Source of the DNA: NORP240 sp965222175
GTDB lineage: Bacteria; Pseudomonadota; Gammaproteobacteria; Pseudomonadales; Pseudohongiellaceae
Reading direction: 5' to 3'
NCBI GenBank assembly: GCA_965222175.1
Contig: OZ244938.1
Coordinates: 2,232,001 to 2,296,000, forward strand
DNA: 64,000 nucleotides
The stretch's first letter is position 1. Each line of letters opens with the position of its first letter. The notes under the pieces are model-generated. The model was not told the origin of the DNA and ran no database searches. It was given only the letters and a program-made list of their open reading frames with translations. The translations under genes were made by a program, and so were the position numbers. Below are positions 8,587-16,835 of this stretch, one piece after another.

Positions 8587-10881
8587 TCATTCTTCCCCCT
8601 CGACTGGTTCCATGAGCTTTATCATCCCTTGATAGTGGTCTGAGTCTACAGCCTCCATCATTTCGAGAATAACCTTCATCACTTCTCCAGTTTCCGCAAG
8701 CACTGATGGATCATGCTCCGGGTCGCTAATCCCGCCGGAATGTGAGTAGGTGTTAAGCAGCCTGAGAATGCGCGTCTTCTTTGCGGGATCAAAAGCGACA
8801 CGATCAAAACGCTTTATCAAGTCTCCGCTACAATCAGGGAAACGGTGTGCCAGAAAGGTTTCAATTAATCTGCGGGCGATGTTTGGCAGTCCGTAGTACT
8901 CCACTAATTCTGCAGCGGGTGCAGAATTATTAGCGACGTCGTGTACCTGTCTAAACAAAAAATGGTACTCGGACTCGAACTGCTCCAACAGCGGATCAAT
9001 GGGAGAAAGTGTTGCGCTACGCTCTCCATCGGCGACTGTTGCCAGGAGCGCATAAAATCTGGCTGGACGCAGCTCCATTTTTTTCTTGTTCTGATTCTTT
9101 AAGTGATGGAACCAGTTTTTAACTTGCCGGAAGAATGCAAAATTATGAGTAAGGATAAACAGCTGATGACATGCCTTTGTGCGTTCTTTCATGTACCCAA
9201 ATGCTGAGAACAATGCATTGGCATCAAGGCTGGACACGGGGTCATCAATCACTACAATGCCTTTTGATAGATCAAATGCTTTGTCTTCCAGCGACTTCAG
9301 GAAATACAGAAACGCTATCGCAGTTCGCTCCCCCTCGCTCAAATGTGAAGCTGGCTGGCCGCCTCGGGTTAACGCATAGCCGGTATCCTTGACATCAAAC
9401 CGCAATTCGTTTCGACCAAGATAAGCTCTCAGTTCCAGATTAAGCTCCTCAGCTGGCCTGCGGTGCTCAACAATTTCACGCTCGATTTCGCCAATCTTTT
9501 TCGTAAGCGCATCTGGCGTATTTCTGGCTGTAGCAAGCGCGGTTTCCGCTTCTTTTACAGCCGTATTCAATTCGTCATATTTTGGCAGCGCTTCCAGCAC
9601 GTAGTCCTGCTCTAACGCTTGGCAGGCTTTCTTGACTTCCTTATTCAAATTGCCAGTGATTGATTCGTGCTCATCAATGATAGCGTTGATCACATCAATT
9701 TTTTCTTGAAGTGAGCCGCCATCTTCGAACTCATCGGCCTGGCCATCTTCAAGCGCAAAGACCTTGAAGGGCGCCGCTTTTTTCTGCTCCAACACACTCT
9801 TGAAGCGGCTTAGGTTTTCATTGATGGATTGGATCGCGTCCTTCGCGGATGCTGTCGACGAGCGCACGTTGTCGACAAGATGGTCGTAGAAACGGGATTC
9901 ATCCGGAAATGCCACATTGGTTATGTTTTGTTGCTGGCTTTGTATATTACTGATCGATTTTTCGATTTCATGCTGAAAAGATGCGTATGCATCATTGAAG
10001 TGCGCCTCAAGTTCTGCTCGACGCTGCACGGATAATTCATTGCCGCAGAACCGGCAGGTGTCTGTCTCGCGCTTACCCTTATGCAGCGATAGGCCTTGCT
10101 GCACCCATGTACCCACCTCAGAATCGCGCGCCAGATTATCAATCAGCTGAGAGACAATTGACCGCTCAAGCAGAGCTGCTGTTTGTGAGTGCAGATCTAT
10201 AAGATCCGGTGTCGTCACTGACACCGTAGAAATGGATGGCTTGGCTTGCAGTTCCTTCTGCTTTCTCAGGCTCTGCTTCTGTTCATCTGTCAGCGCCACT
10301 GGGAATGGCGATACTCTTTTCAGTTTTGCAACGGCTTCCTTGAAGCGGCGTTTGTCATAGTTGGCGTGCTGTGCGGAGCCCAGCAATGCCTCCTTGATCA
10401 GTTTTGCCTTGCCAACACAATAATCGTCTAGCACATCGTCAGTTCTGCGTTTACGACTTTCTGCTTTAGCCAAATCCCCTCTGGCCTTTTCAAGGTCCGC
10501 CTTTAGTGCTTCAACTTGCTTCTGCTTCTCAATGCTTTCCTCACCCAGGAAATAGATCGGAGCCACACTGTTCAGGCCTATCGCTTCAATGGTCTTGGCG
10601 ACAAAATCCCGATTAAATACCCGCACAGGCGGGACGGTGGCGCCGGGTATATTGGCGCCCGAAATTTTCGTCCCATCGTCCATCTCGAACTCCACGTCGC
10701 CTTGCAAAATAATGGCGCGGCGATCTTGAAGATGCGCAAACAGGGATGAGAGCGTGGTCTTGCCAGTGCCATTCCAGCCGTAGATTGCATTGAACTGCGA
10801 AAACGCTGGCAGCTCATTCGGCCAGACAAATTCCCGGAATACCCGGTGCTTTCTGATTTTTGAAAGCCGCGCAATCCTCAC
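8587..10881 (-). CDS. rloC: RloC-like anticodon nuclease with ABC ATPase and zinc-hook motif
   Basis: Starting at GTG 10881 the protein has 764 residues. This start overlaps the hsdS stop (GTGA) and has GGAGAGG upstream; a GTG at 10962 would instead overlap hsdS by 85 bases. Seen in order are Walker A GWNGTGKT (35-42), a coiled-coil region broken by CRFC (Cys276, Cys279) as in a zinc hook, the ABC signature LSEGE, Walker B VVIDDPVSSLD and the H-loop LTHN. In the C-terminal part, Arg670, Glu674 and His714 (ARRLIE and NTYSH) match the Arg-Glu-His triad of the PrrC/RloC anticodon nucleases. These enzymes cut tRNA when a linked type I restriction system is disabled by a phage, which fits its position directly behind hsdS. 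An AAA_13 ATPase without nuclease activity is the alternative. Confidence 0.82.
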   Translation of the reverse strand: MRIARLSKIRKHRVFREFVWPNELPAFSQFNAIYGWNGTGKTTLSSLFAHLQDRRAIILQGDVEFEMDDGTKISGANIPGATVPPVRVFNRDFVAKTIEAIGLNSVAPIYFLGEESIEKQKQVEALKADLEKARGDLAKAESRKRRTDDVLDDYCVGKAKLIKEALLGSAQHANYDKRRFKEAVAKLKRVSPFPVALTDEQKQSLRKQKELQAKPSISTVSVTTPDLIDLHSQTAALLERSIVSQLIDNLARDSEVGTWVQQGLSLHKGKRETDTCRFCGNELSVQRRAELEAHFNDAYASFQHEIEKSISNIQSQQQNITNVAFPDESRFYDHLVDNVRSSTASAKDAIQSINENLSRFKSVLEQKKAAPFKVFALEDGQADEFEDGGSLQEKIDVINAIIDEHESITGNLNKEVKKACQALEQDYVLEALPKYDELNTAVKEAETALATARNTPDALTKKIGEIEREIVEHRRPAEELNLELRAYLGRNELRFDVKDTGYALTRGGQPASHLSEGERTAIAFLYFLKSLEDKAFDLSKGIVVIDDPVSSLDANALFSAFGYMKERTKACHQLFILTHNFAFFRQVKNWFHHLKNQNKKKMELRPARFYALLATVADGERSATLSPIDPLLEQFESEYHFLFRQVHDVANNSAPAAELVEYYGLPNIARRLIETFLAHRFPDCSGDLIKRFDRVAFDPAKKTRILRLLNTYSHSGGISDPEHDPSVLAETGEVMKVILEMMEAVDSDHYQGMIKLMEPVEGEE

Positions 10882-12008
10882 GCCGCCACCTCTCCGTTCA
10901 TCAGACGCGGCAGGAGAAGGTCGCGGGCTTTTGTGAGTGATTCGTTGTGTTTTGTGAGGCACTCTAACTGATTATGTATTTCTACGGCATGCTGCTCGAA
11001 CAGCGCAAGAATCTTACCGTCAGGTACGAGTAGTGTACGGCTGTGAGCGTAATCTCTGTTAAGGCCGGGAACTGCTACATCTGTGCTGATGAATTGCGTT
11101 TTGAGCAATGCGTAGTACAAGTAAAGGTTGCAGTTTTCTGGCTCGATGTAATACACCGTATCGATTGGGTAAAAGTCACTGTTCGTCCAGTAGACGCTTC
11201 CAACGTTGCCTTTTCTACCAACGATAATCGCAGGGCCTGTCACAAGCGCTTTGTCGTGTGTACCGACTATGCCACTCGAACCGTAAACCGGGTAAGGGCC
11301 TGGAACCCGGTCATCCGCCTTCAGTGCCTTGCCATACTTTAACGGCGCTAACTCGCCAATAGTCTTCTTCTCCCAATCCAGCGGCACGCCGTCTTTTATA
11401 TTGACGTGCTCGTGGCCGGGGAAGCGACGGTGGACGAACCATTCCTTGTAGAGCAGTCGGGCGGACTGTTCGAGCAACTGGATGCGGCGGCGGTTGTTTT
11501 CTATCAGGTCGTCATAGGCGGAGAGGATGGCACCGATCTTATGTTGAGCACTGAGGTGCGGCAAACTCTTCAGCGGCAGCCGACGAATATCCTTCATGTT
11601 GACGTGCTTCGCTGTTGCCCCTGTTTCGCCCGCAAGCAACGCCCCCTGTTGTGGTGGCGCAAGTAGGTAATAACACAAGAAGGCAGGATCGACTTTCGAC
11701 TTATCGGGGCGCAAGTGCACAGTCCGCTGCCCCAAACAAACTTGCTGGCCATCTTTTACGATTGCCACATTTCCAGCAGGCGCCTCGCGTGCGAGGATTA
11801 AATCATCCTGTTCAGGTACTGCCCTACGTGTCCACTCGCTGTATGTGTCTTCTGACACTCGGTACACGCCATCAAGCTTTAAGCGACCCCTACCAATATT
11901 TGGTGTTCGGATTAAAGGATACCCATCATCTTGTATCGGAGCCGTCGCATGGAGGCAGTCGACAATAAACTCGCAAGCATCATTGAGAGTGACCGGCAGA
12001 CAACTCAT
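10878..12008 (-). CDS. hsdS: Type I restriction-modification specificity subunit
   Basis: The protein has 376 residues in the usual arrangement: a first target-recognition domain (to about residue 150, with ILAREAPAGNVAIV), a conserved helical spacer (IGAILSAYDDLIENNRRRI, then LLYKEWFV), a second recognition domain (YGSSGIVGTHDKA, VGRKGNVGSVYW), and a C-terminal helical repeat ending in LLLPRLMNGEVAA. It sets the DNA sequence that HsdM methylates and HsdR cuts; the target cannot be predicted here. Its start overlaps the hsdM stop by four bases (ATGA), and its stop overlaps the GTG start of rloC. Its C-terminus has a diverged counterpart in the scar at 4321-4506, evidence that a second hsdS was once present. 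Confidence 0.95.
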   Translation of the reverse strand: MSCLPVTLNDACEFIVDCLHATAPIQDDGYPLIRTPNIGRGRLKLDGVYRVSEDTYSEWTRRAVPEQDDLILAREAPAGNVAIVKDGQQVCLGQRTVHLRPDKSKVDPAFLCYYLLAPPQQGALLAGETGATAKHVNMKDIRRLPLKSLPHLSAQHKIGAILSAYDDLIENNRRRIQLLEQSARLLYKEWFVHRRFPGHEHVNIKDGVPLDWEKKTIGELAPLKYGKALKADDRVPGPYPVYGSSGIVGTHDKALVTGPAIIVGRKGNVGSVYWTNSDFYPIDTVYYIEPENCNLYLYYALLKTQFISTDVAVPGLNRDYAHSRTLLVPDGKILALFEQHAVEIHNQLECLTKHNESLTKARDLLLPRLMNGEVAA

Positions 12009-14092
12009 ACCCCTAACTCCTCAAAATTCTGTTTAATCATAGCGGCCAGTTTAACTGCCTCGGCGTTGAGGTCTTCCAGTTCCACATGAATCTCGCGCAG
12101 GGTTTCCTCGAAGTCGAAATCTTCATCCACTTCTTCAGGGGCGACGCCGACGTAGCGGCCGGGGGTGAGGCTCCAGTCGTTGGCTTCGATCTCCTTCACG
12201 TCCACCAGTTTGACCAAGCCTTCCACGTCCCGCAGTTTGGCTTCGGGGAAACGTTCGGTGAGCCAGTGGGCCTGTTTCCAGAAGTAGCGCACCTTTTTCA
12301 GTTGCTCGACAGCGATGGCGCGTGCCTCGTCGGCGGTTTTGCGGGCGCGGGTGAGGTCGCGGTTTTTTGACTCGTCCAGTTCATCGATGAGGCGGAGGGC
12401 GAGTTTGTAGATGAGATCGGTCTGTTTGATCAGGTCGCGGCTGGCCTCGGCGAGGGGCTCGAAGGCGGCGGTGAGTTTGACCAGGGCAGCGTTGCTGTCG
12501 TGGGCGGATTCCCATTGTTTTACGGCTTGCGCGGCAGATTTGCGGAATTGCTCGACGTCTTCTGCAAATTGCTGTGCTTCTTTTTCCAGCTCGGTGGCTA
12601 CTTTCGCCTGGGGGCCGGTTCTGGATTGTGCTTTTATGAATGGCGCGAGGGTTTCACGCAGCACGCGCAATGATTCGCTGAAATCCGACAGGGGGTGAAA
12701 GGTCTGGCCCAGGTTGTCTTCGACCTGGAAACAGGCACTGGCTTCATCGGCGACATTGCCCAGATATTGCGACAGCAGTTGCAGGTAGTGGTCGGTCTCG
12801 CCCCGGTAAAGCCAGACAATGGCTTGCAGGTTTTGCTGCTGCTCGGGTGAGAAGTCGTATATCTTGCGAGTGACCTTGCGGTAGACGTTGCGCGCGTCGA
12901 GCATCAGGACCTTGTCTTTATGCGCTTTGGGTTTGTTGCGGTTGAGGAACCACAGCTCGCAGGGCACGGTGCGGGTGTAAAAAAAGTTGGAGCGGATAGC
13001 GATCATGATGTCCACGTCACCGGTCTCGACCAGTTTCTGGCGCACCTTGGCCTCACCGCCGCCAGCGCTGGAGGCCTGGGAGGACATGACGAAACCGGCA
13101 CAGCCTTTCTCGTTCAGATAGCTGTAGAAGTAGCTGATCCAGACGTAGTTGCCGTTGCTGACCTTTTCCTTTTTGTTGACGCCGGGCAGGCCGAAGGGCA
13201 GGCGCGGGTCACGCTTGACCTTGTCGGCGTCGATTTCGTCGACGTTGAAGGGCGGATTGGCCATGACGTAGTCGGCCTTGCCCACCAGTTCGTGCGGGTC
13301 TTCGTAGTAGGTGATGGCCTTCTGGATATCGCCTTCGAGGCCGTGTACGGCGAGGTTCATCTTGGCCAGGCGGATGGTGGTGGCGTTTTTCTCCAGGCCG
13401 CGGAAGGTGAGTTTTTCCGTGGGGCTGTCGCCATGTTCCTCGACGATGCGCGCGCTCTGCACGAACATGCCGCCGGAGCCGCAGGCCGGGTCCAGCACAG
13501 TGCCCTTAACCGGGTCGAGCACGTGGGCGATGAGCGAGACCAACGAGATAGGGGTGAAGAACTCGCCGCCGTCGTGAGCGCCCTGGTCGGCGAACTGGGT
13601 GAGGAAGTATTCGTAGATGCGGCCGAAGACGTCGCCCTTGACCCGGTTCAACTCTTCCGGGTTGAGGGTGCGCAGCAACTGGCCGAGCACCTGGTTATCC
13701 AGCTCCTGGTATTCGCCCTTAGGCAGGGTGCCGCGCAGGTTTTCGTAGTCCGCCTCGATGGATTCCATGGCATCGATGATGGCGCGGGCGCGGTCGGCGC
13801 TGTCGGGCAGGGCCACCAGCTGGTCGAACTGCGCCTCGGGGCGCAGGAAGATGGCGCTCTGCTGGGAGAAGTCTTCCTTGGTCAGGGCGCGGGTCTTGCC
13901 ACCGCGGCTGGGCAAGTTGGGCTCGATCTGTTCCTTCACCATCAGATAACGACTGTAGGCATGGCGCAGGAACACCAGGCCCATGACCGGCAGGAAGTAC
14001 TCGTTACTGGCGTAGTTGGAGTTCGCGCGCAGGTTGTCGGCGGCGCTCCACAGGCGCTTTTCGATGGCTTCGATGTGTTCGAGTTGGGACAT
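12005..14092 (-). CDS. hsdM: Type I restriction-modification N6-adenine methyltransferase subunit
   Basis: The protein has 695 residues, longer than the roughly 500 typical of HsdM. It has an N-terminal HsdM domain, the SAM-binding motif DPACGSGG (from residue 201), and the adenine methyltransferase motif NPPF (279-282). Residues past about 480 are charged and predicted helical (KELEKEAQQFAEDVEQFR-like stretches), probably a coiled-coil extension that accounts for the extra length. It methylates host sites in complex with HsdS. It is the first gene of the leftward defence operon, 70 bases after abiEii. That gap is AT-rich (TATATAA around 14121) and may hold a promoter, but I see no convincing -35 box, so read-through from abiE is possible. 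Confidence 0.95.
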   Translation of the reverse strand: MSQLEHIEAIEKRLWSAADNLRANSNYASNEYFLPVMGLVFLRHAYSRYLMVKEQIEPNLPSRGGKTRALTKEDFSQQSAIFLRPEAQFDQLVALPDSADRARAIIDAMESIEADYENLRGTLPKGEYQELDNQVLGQLLRTLNPEELNRVKGDVFGRIYEYFLTQFADQGAHDGGEFFTPISLVSLIAHVLDPVKGTVLDPACGSGGMFVQSARIVEEHGDSPTEKLTFRGLEKNATTIRLAKMNLAVHGLEGDIQKAITYYEDPHELVGKADYVMANPPFNVDEIDADKVKRDPRLPFGLPGVNKKEKVSNGNYVWISYFYSYLNEKGCAGFVMSSQASSAGGGEAKVRQKLVETGDVDIMIAIRSNFFYTRTVPCELWFLNRNKPKAHKDKVLMLDARNVYRKVTRKIYDFSPEQQQNLQAIVWLYRGETDHYLQLLSQYLGNVADEASACFQVEDNLGQTFHPLSDFSESLRVLRETLAPFIKAQSRTGPQAKVATELEKEAQQFAEDVEQFRKSAAQAVKQWESAHDSNAALVKLTAAFEPLAEASRDLIKQTDLIYKLALRLIDELDESKNRDLTRARKTADEARAIAVEQLKKVRYFWKQAHWLTERFPEAKLRDVEGLVKLVDVKEIEANDWSLTPGRYVGVAPEEVDEDFDFEETLREIHVELEDLNAEAVKLAAMIKQNFEELGV

Positions 14093-14162
14093 TAAACGTT
14101 TACCATTTTTGATTCTTTATATAAGGTATGAGGCTTCGCATTTGCTTGGCATATCCGCTCAT

Positions 14163-15080
14163 TCACAGCCCTAACGCTGCCTGGAGTTTCTGCAGCGATT
14201 CCTTCTGTTTCTTTTTATCCATCTTCCGGATATTGACCAGTTTCCATTGAATCGCGGGCATTTGGTCGATGCCTGCTACTGACATAAGATCCCAATCCGG
14301 TTGACCTTGCTTTATTGAGAGGAGGAACTTCTTCTCGTTCTCTGTCATTGAGCTCCTGATTGTTTCGATGAGCCTGCCACGCACTGCCACCAGTTCATCG
14401 TGGTCAACGTCTTCATCCGTCATCCCGGCGAACTCTTGCTCGAACACTTGTCGAAAATCCTTCAGGTTGGGTTCGAGCAATTCGCTCATCGGCCGGTCAT
14501 GGCTCGAGAGATATATGATAAAGGCGGTACGGATGTCATCCGTGATGCCTTCGTTCTCCATCAGGATCTTAACGTCGAAGATGTCACGCGGATGCTGGCG
14601 ATCCAGCGCAGCGCACAGTTTTCCGCCATACAGATCCGCGACAGCCAGGGTGCTGGTTGTCGCCGATGCCTCGAACAGTAACTCCGCCTGCTCGCTCAGC
14701 TCTCGCTCTACGGGCAAAAACACGCTGCCCCGGAGTACCAGATTGGGTTCGATCTTGATCGTGGCTTCCGGCGTGCGGACGGTTAACTTGAAAACCTGCT
14801 CCGCTCCCCTTGCCCGTATCTCCTGCACCGTCGCGCCGGGTACGGTTCTTTGGATCGCGGCGGCGATACGTTGCAGGGCTTCACTGATGTTTGCCAATGC
14901 TGTCTCGCGTGGTTCCAGCGGTAGATAAGTCAGGTCGATATCGACCGACAGTCGCGGCATGTCGCGCACATAGAGATTGATCGCCGTGCCGCCCTTCAGC
15001 GCGAAGCACGCCTCTGTTGTCACATGGGGCATGACCCGCAGCATGAGTTGCGCCTGCTTGAAGTAGGGACTGTCTTTCAT
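14163..15080 (-). CDS. abiEii: AbiEii-type nucleotidyltransferase toxin
   Basis: With ATG at 15080 the protein has 305 residues. This start overlaps the stop of the partner gene (ATGA); a longer frame upstream is only an out-of-frame reading of that partner. The nucleotidyltransferase core is clear: FALKGGTAINLY followed by VDIDLTYLP gives the G-G-T and D-x-D motifs, and KLCAALDRQHPRDIFDVK gives the later conserved Lys and Arg-Asp-x-x-Asp elements. AbiEii proteins are toxins that stop growth by modifying nucleic-acid targets, and as pair members they work in abortive infection and island maintenance. The gene sits between the island's non-coding stretch and the type I operon, probably guarding the island against loss. 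Confidence 0.9.
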   Translation of the reverse strand: MKDSPYFKQAQLMLRVMPHVTTEACFALKGGTAINLYVRDMPRLSVDIDLTYLPLEPRETALANISEALQRIAAAIQRTVPGATVQEIRARGAEQVFKLTVRTPEATIKIEPNLVLRGSVFLPVERELSEQAELLFEASATTSTLAVADLYGGKLCAALDRQHPRDIFDVKILMENEGITDDIRTAFIIYLSSHDRPMSELLEPNLKDFRQVFEQEFAGMTDEDVDHDELVAVRGRLIETIRSSMTENEKKFLLSIKQGQPDWDLMSVAGIDQMPAIQWKLVNIRKMDKKKQKESLQKLQAALGL

Positions 15081-15874
15081 GCCGAATTCACCGATGCCTT
15101 CCATTCGGATGCCGTGTCCGGGATGGTGATGTTGTATTTGGTATCCAGCCGTCCGCCTTTGACGATCATGCGCTTGCCTTTGCCGAAGTCGACTTTTGAC
15201 AGATCCAGTTTCTTGACCCAGGCATGGTTGCAGGCTTCCGCGAGCACCATGAACAGCCGCTTCACCTTCACCGAACGGCACTGTTCCAACAACGACTGCA
15301 CCAGTCGCGGCCGCAAGGTGGTCAACCCCTCCATCAGCAGGGCGGCCTCTTCAAAGGATTCCTCCTCCGGAATGAGATACAGCACTTCCATGATGGCGCG
15401 CTCGGGCGCCGATATCGTTATGGCATAGCTGGCCAGTTCTTTTTTGGTGAGGCCTTTATCCGGATTATCGGCGAATAACGTTGTGGTGGTATATCGAAGC
15501 GCCACGCCCCAATCATACTGCCGAAACCACGCAGGCAGGCGGGTACCGGGACTGGCGAACAGCGATACGGTCCCACCCTTCCCCATCGGCAGAAAGTGCC
15601 CATATCCTTGCAACTGCAAAGCGGTTTTAGCCCCGGCGTGGACGGGCAGCTTCAATTGCGCCTGGAGGGCGTGCAGGCCGCCGGACCACTCGACGCTGTC
15701 GCCGGCGCGCACATAGGCACCGTGGCCGAGGCGCCGTATCCAGCCGCTTTTCTCGTACTCGTGCACCAGTTGCTGGTAGGCCCCCCTTGCCTCCAGCCAG
15801 CGTGACACTGCCACGGTGCCCTGAGGCCATGCGGTAAGCAGTCGGTTTAATTTGCTACGGGGCTCACTAGTCAT
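15077..15874 (-). CDS. abiEi: AbiEi-type antitoxin and autorepressor
   Basis: Counted from ATG 15874 the protein has 265 residues. An N-terminal winged helix-turn-helix (QGTVAVSRWLEARG, LVHEYEKSGWIRRLGHGAYV) is followed by the AbiEi core (GGLHALQAQL, GAKTALQLQGYGHFL, ITISAPERAIMEVLYLI). In the AbiE family this protein neutralises AbiEii and represses its own promoter by binding inverted repeats; repeats of that kind lie just upstream here. The downstream toxin starts inside its stop codon. An earlier in-frame start at 15910 would lie inside the promoter proposed below, so 15874 is preferred. No clear ribosome-binding site precedes it, which fits a leaderless message. Confidence 0.88.
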   Translation of the reverse strand: MTSEPRSKLNRLLTAWPQGTVAVSRWLEARGAYQQLVHEYEKSGWIRRLGHGAYVRAGDSVEWSGGLHALQAQLKLPVHAGAKTALQLQGYGHFLPMGKGGTVSLFASPGTRLPAWFRQYDWGVALRYTTTTLFADNPDKGLTKKELASYAITISAPERAIMEVLYLIPEEESFEEAALLMEGLTTLRPRLVQSLLEQCRSVKVKRLFMVLAEACNHAWVKKLDLSKVDFGKGKRMIVKGGRLDTKYNITIPDTASEWKASVNSA

Positions 15875-15881
15875 GCTTGTT

Positions 15882-15910
15882 AATCTAGCGTAAATACAAA
15901 CCCAGCTCAA
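15882..15910 (-). promoter_or_regulatory. Predicted abiE promoter
   Basis: Read leftward, TTGAGC (15910-15905) and TAGATT (15887-15882) are separated by 17 bases. Each matches four of six sigma-70 consensus positions. The -10 box ends only seven bases before the abiEi ATG, so the transcript would begin at or next to the start codon and would be leaderless. Confidence 0.45.
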
Positions 15911-15927
15911 GCATGCAGTTTACTTTG

Positions 15928-15983
15928 AAGCTGATTTAACAGCTTTTTATTGTTAATTAGGTATCGTAATAAACCAAATACCT
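15928..15983. promoter_or_regulatory. Inverted repeats upstream of abiEi, candidate operators
   Basis: Two inverted repeats lie just upstream of the predicted promoter. One has arms AAGCTG (15928-15933) and CAGCTT (15940-15945); the other has AGGTAT (15959-15964) and ATACCT (15978-15983). AbiEi proteins repress by binding repeats upstream of their gene, so these are candidates. The first is followed by a T-rich run on the plus strand and could instead be a weak terminator. Confidence 0.35.
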
Positions 15984-16185
15984 CATGAATATGCTATGTG
16001 GCGCATCGCTAAGCCCTTGTCTCGCCTGTCACCGTCTTAAATAAACTGCACTTACCTGTTCTCGGAATACGTTGGCTTGCGTGCTGTAACTGCCATCGCG
16101 GTTGCGTTTGCACAATTGCTCTAATTGGTAGTTCAGGTCTCTCATCGTGTACTTTCCAACTCTGGTAAGTGTTTATGACCAACCG

Positions 16186-16483
16186 CAGGCTCGTAGCCTG
16201 ACTGGTTCCGCCGAGGCGGAGGGGTCAAGGGACACTACTCCCTGTTCGACCTGATAGGCCTGGTCGCAGGCAACCTGGCTGCTCTTCTGGTGAAGATGGT
16301 GCCGGGTAAACCAAGGGCTCGAAGAGCCCGCTGTGATGGTGAGTCATTCACCTCCTTTTAATGGGCGGAACCATCGGTCCGCGTGTTGCAAGAAACCGTC
16401 GATGTGACGGCGTGACGAAAGTCGGCTGATTGCCAGCCGGATTGGATGTGGCGGTTGCCAGATTGAAGTGAGGACGACGTCCT
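16186..16483. other. Array of consecutive short perfect hairpins, candidate structured RNA or folded ssDNA element
   Basis: This gene-free stretch holds a series of perfect stem-loops with loops of 3-9 bases. Stems are CAGGCT/AGCCTG (16186-16200), TCCGC/GCGGA (16207-16220), AGGGA/TCCCT (16228-16243), GCCTG/CAGGC (16258-16271), TCTTC/GAAGA (16283-16296), TGGT/ACCA (16297-16313), GGGCTC/GAGCCC (16315-16329), GGTGA/TCACC (16338-16352), GCGGA/TCCGC (16365-16382), CCGTC/GACGG (16396-16410), CGGCTG/CAGCCG (16423-16439) and AGGAC/GTCCT (16471-16483). So many in a row within 300 bases is far from ordinary spacer DNA. It could be a non-coding RNA, an origin of replication or transfer, or a packaging signal. 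The strand is not determined, and I recognise no named RNA family. Confidence 0.5.
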
Positions 16484-16835
16484 ACAGTTGAAGAAGCGTT
16501 GAAGATGAGCTGCAGCCGAGGCTGTGCGCCGTTGAAGCTCTGGCGGCGCTGTCGTTGTTTTGCCATTTCAGATGGCGAGGGCAACTTCCCCCATCCACGT
16601 TACCGCCGTGGCCGCGTATGAAACTCTCCATGGTGCATGGCCGCCAGTATAGCCAGACTGAATTCGCGCCGAACGCATCTATTCCAGCGCAAGCCGTTGT
16701 CGTTCCGGGCTCCGCCGCCCTCGTCACTACCTTAGCTATCGCTCAGCAGTGACGAGGGCTTCCTGCGCATCAACGCCCATGCCAGGCCTCCGACCTGCCA
16801 TGGCCATTCAGCCGGCAGAGTTGTTCGGGCCGTGG
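16484..16835. other. Gene-free stretch with one long inverted repeat
   Basis: No convincing gene is seen on either strand. The one clear structure is an inverted repeat with 11-base perfect arms CCCTCGTCACT (16718-16728) and AGTGACGAGGG (16748-16758) around a 19-base loop. It lies 77 bases beyond the stop of the leftward replication-type gene but lacks a T run on either side, so it does not look like an intrinsic terminator. It may belong to the hairpin-rich element next to it. Confidence 0.45.

Noticed and set aside
12920..14095. A 391-codon open frame on the plus strand across hsdM
   Set aside because: It is the antisense of a clear methyltransferase with all catalytic motifs; the frame stays open because of high GC, and its product has no domain.
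14163..15281. A longer AbiEii starting at 15281
   Set aside because: The added residues come from the abiEi coding sequence read in another frame; ATG 15080 overlapping the abiEi stop fits the family better.
16186..16483. The hairpin array as a CRISPR or integron repeat set
   Set aside because: The stems differ in sequence from one another, so it is a series of distinct hairpins rather than a repeat array; no integrase of integron type or cas gene is adjacent.
16718..16758. The long inverted repeat as terminator of the replication-type gene
   Set aside because: No T run follows the stem on the minus strand, and the loop is 19 bases.
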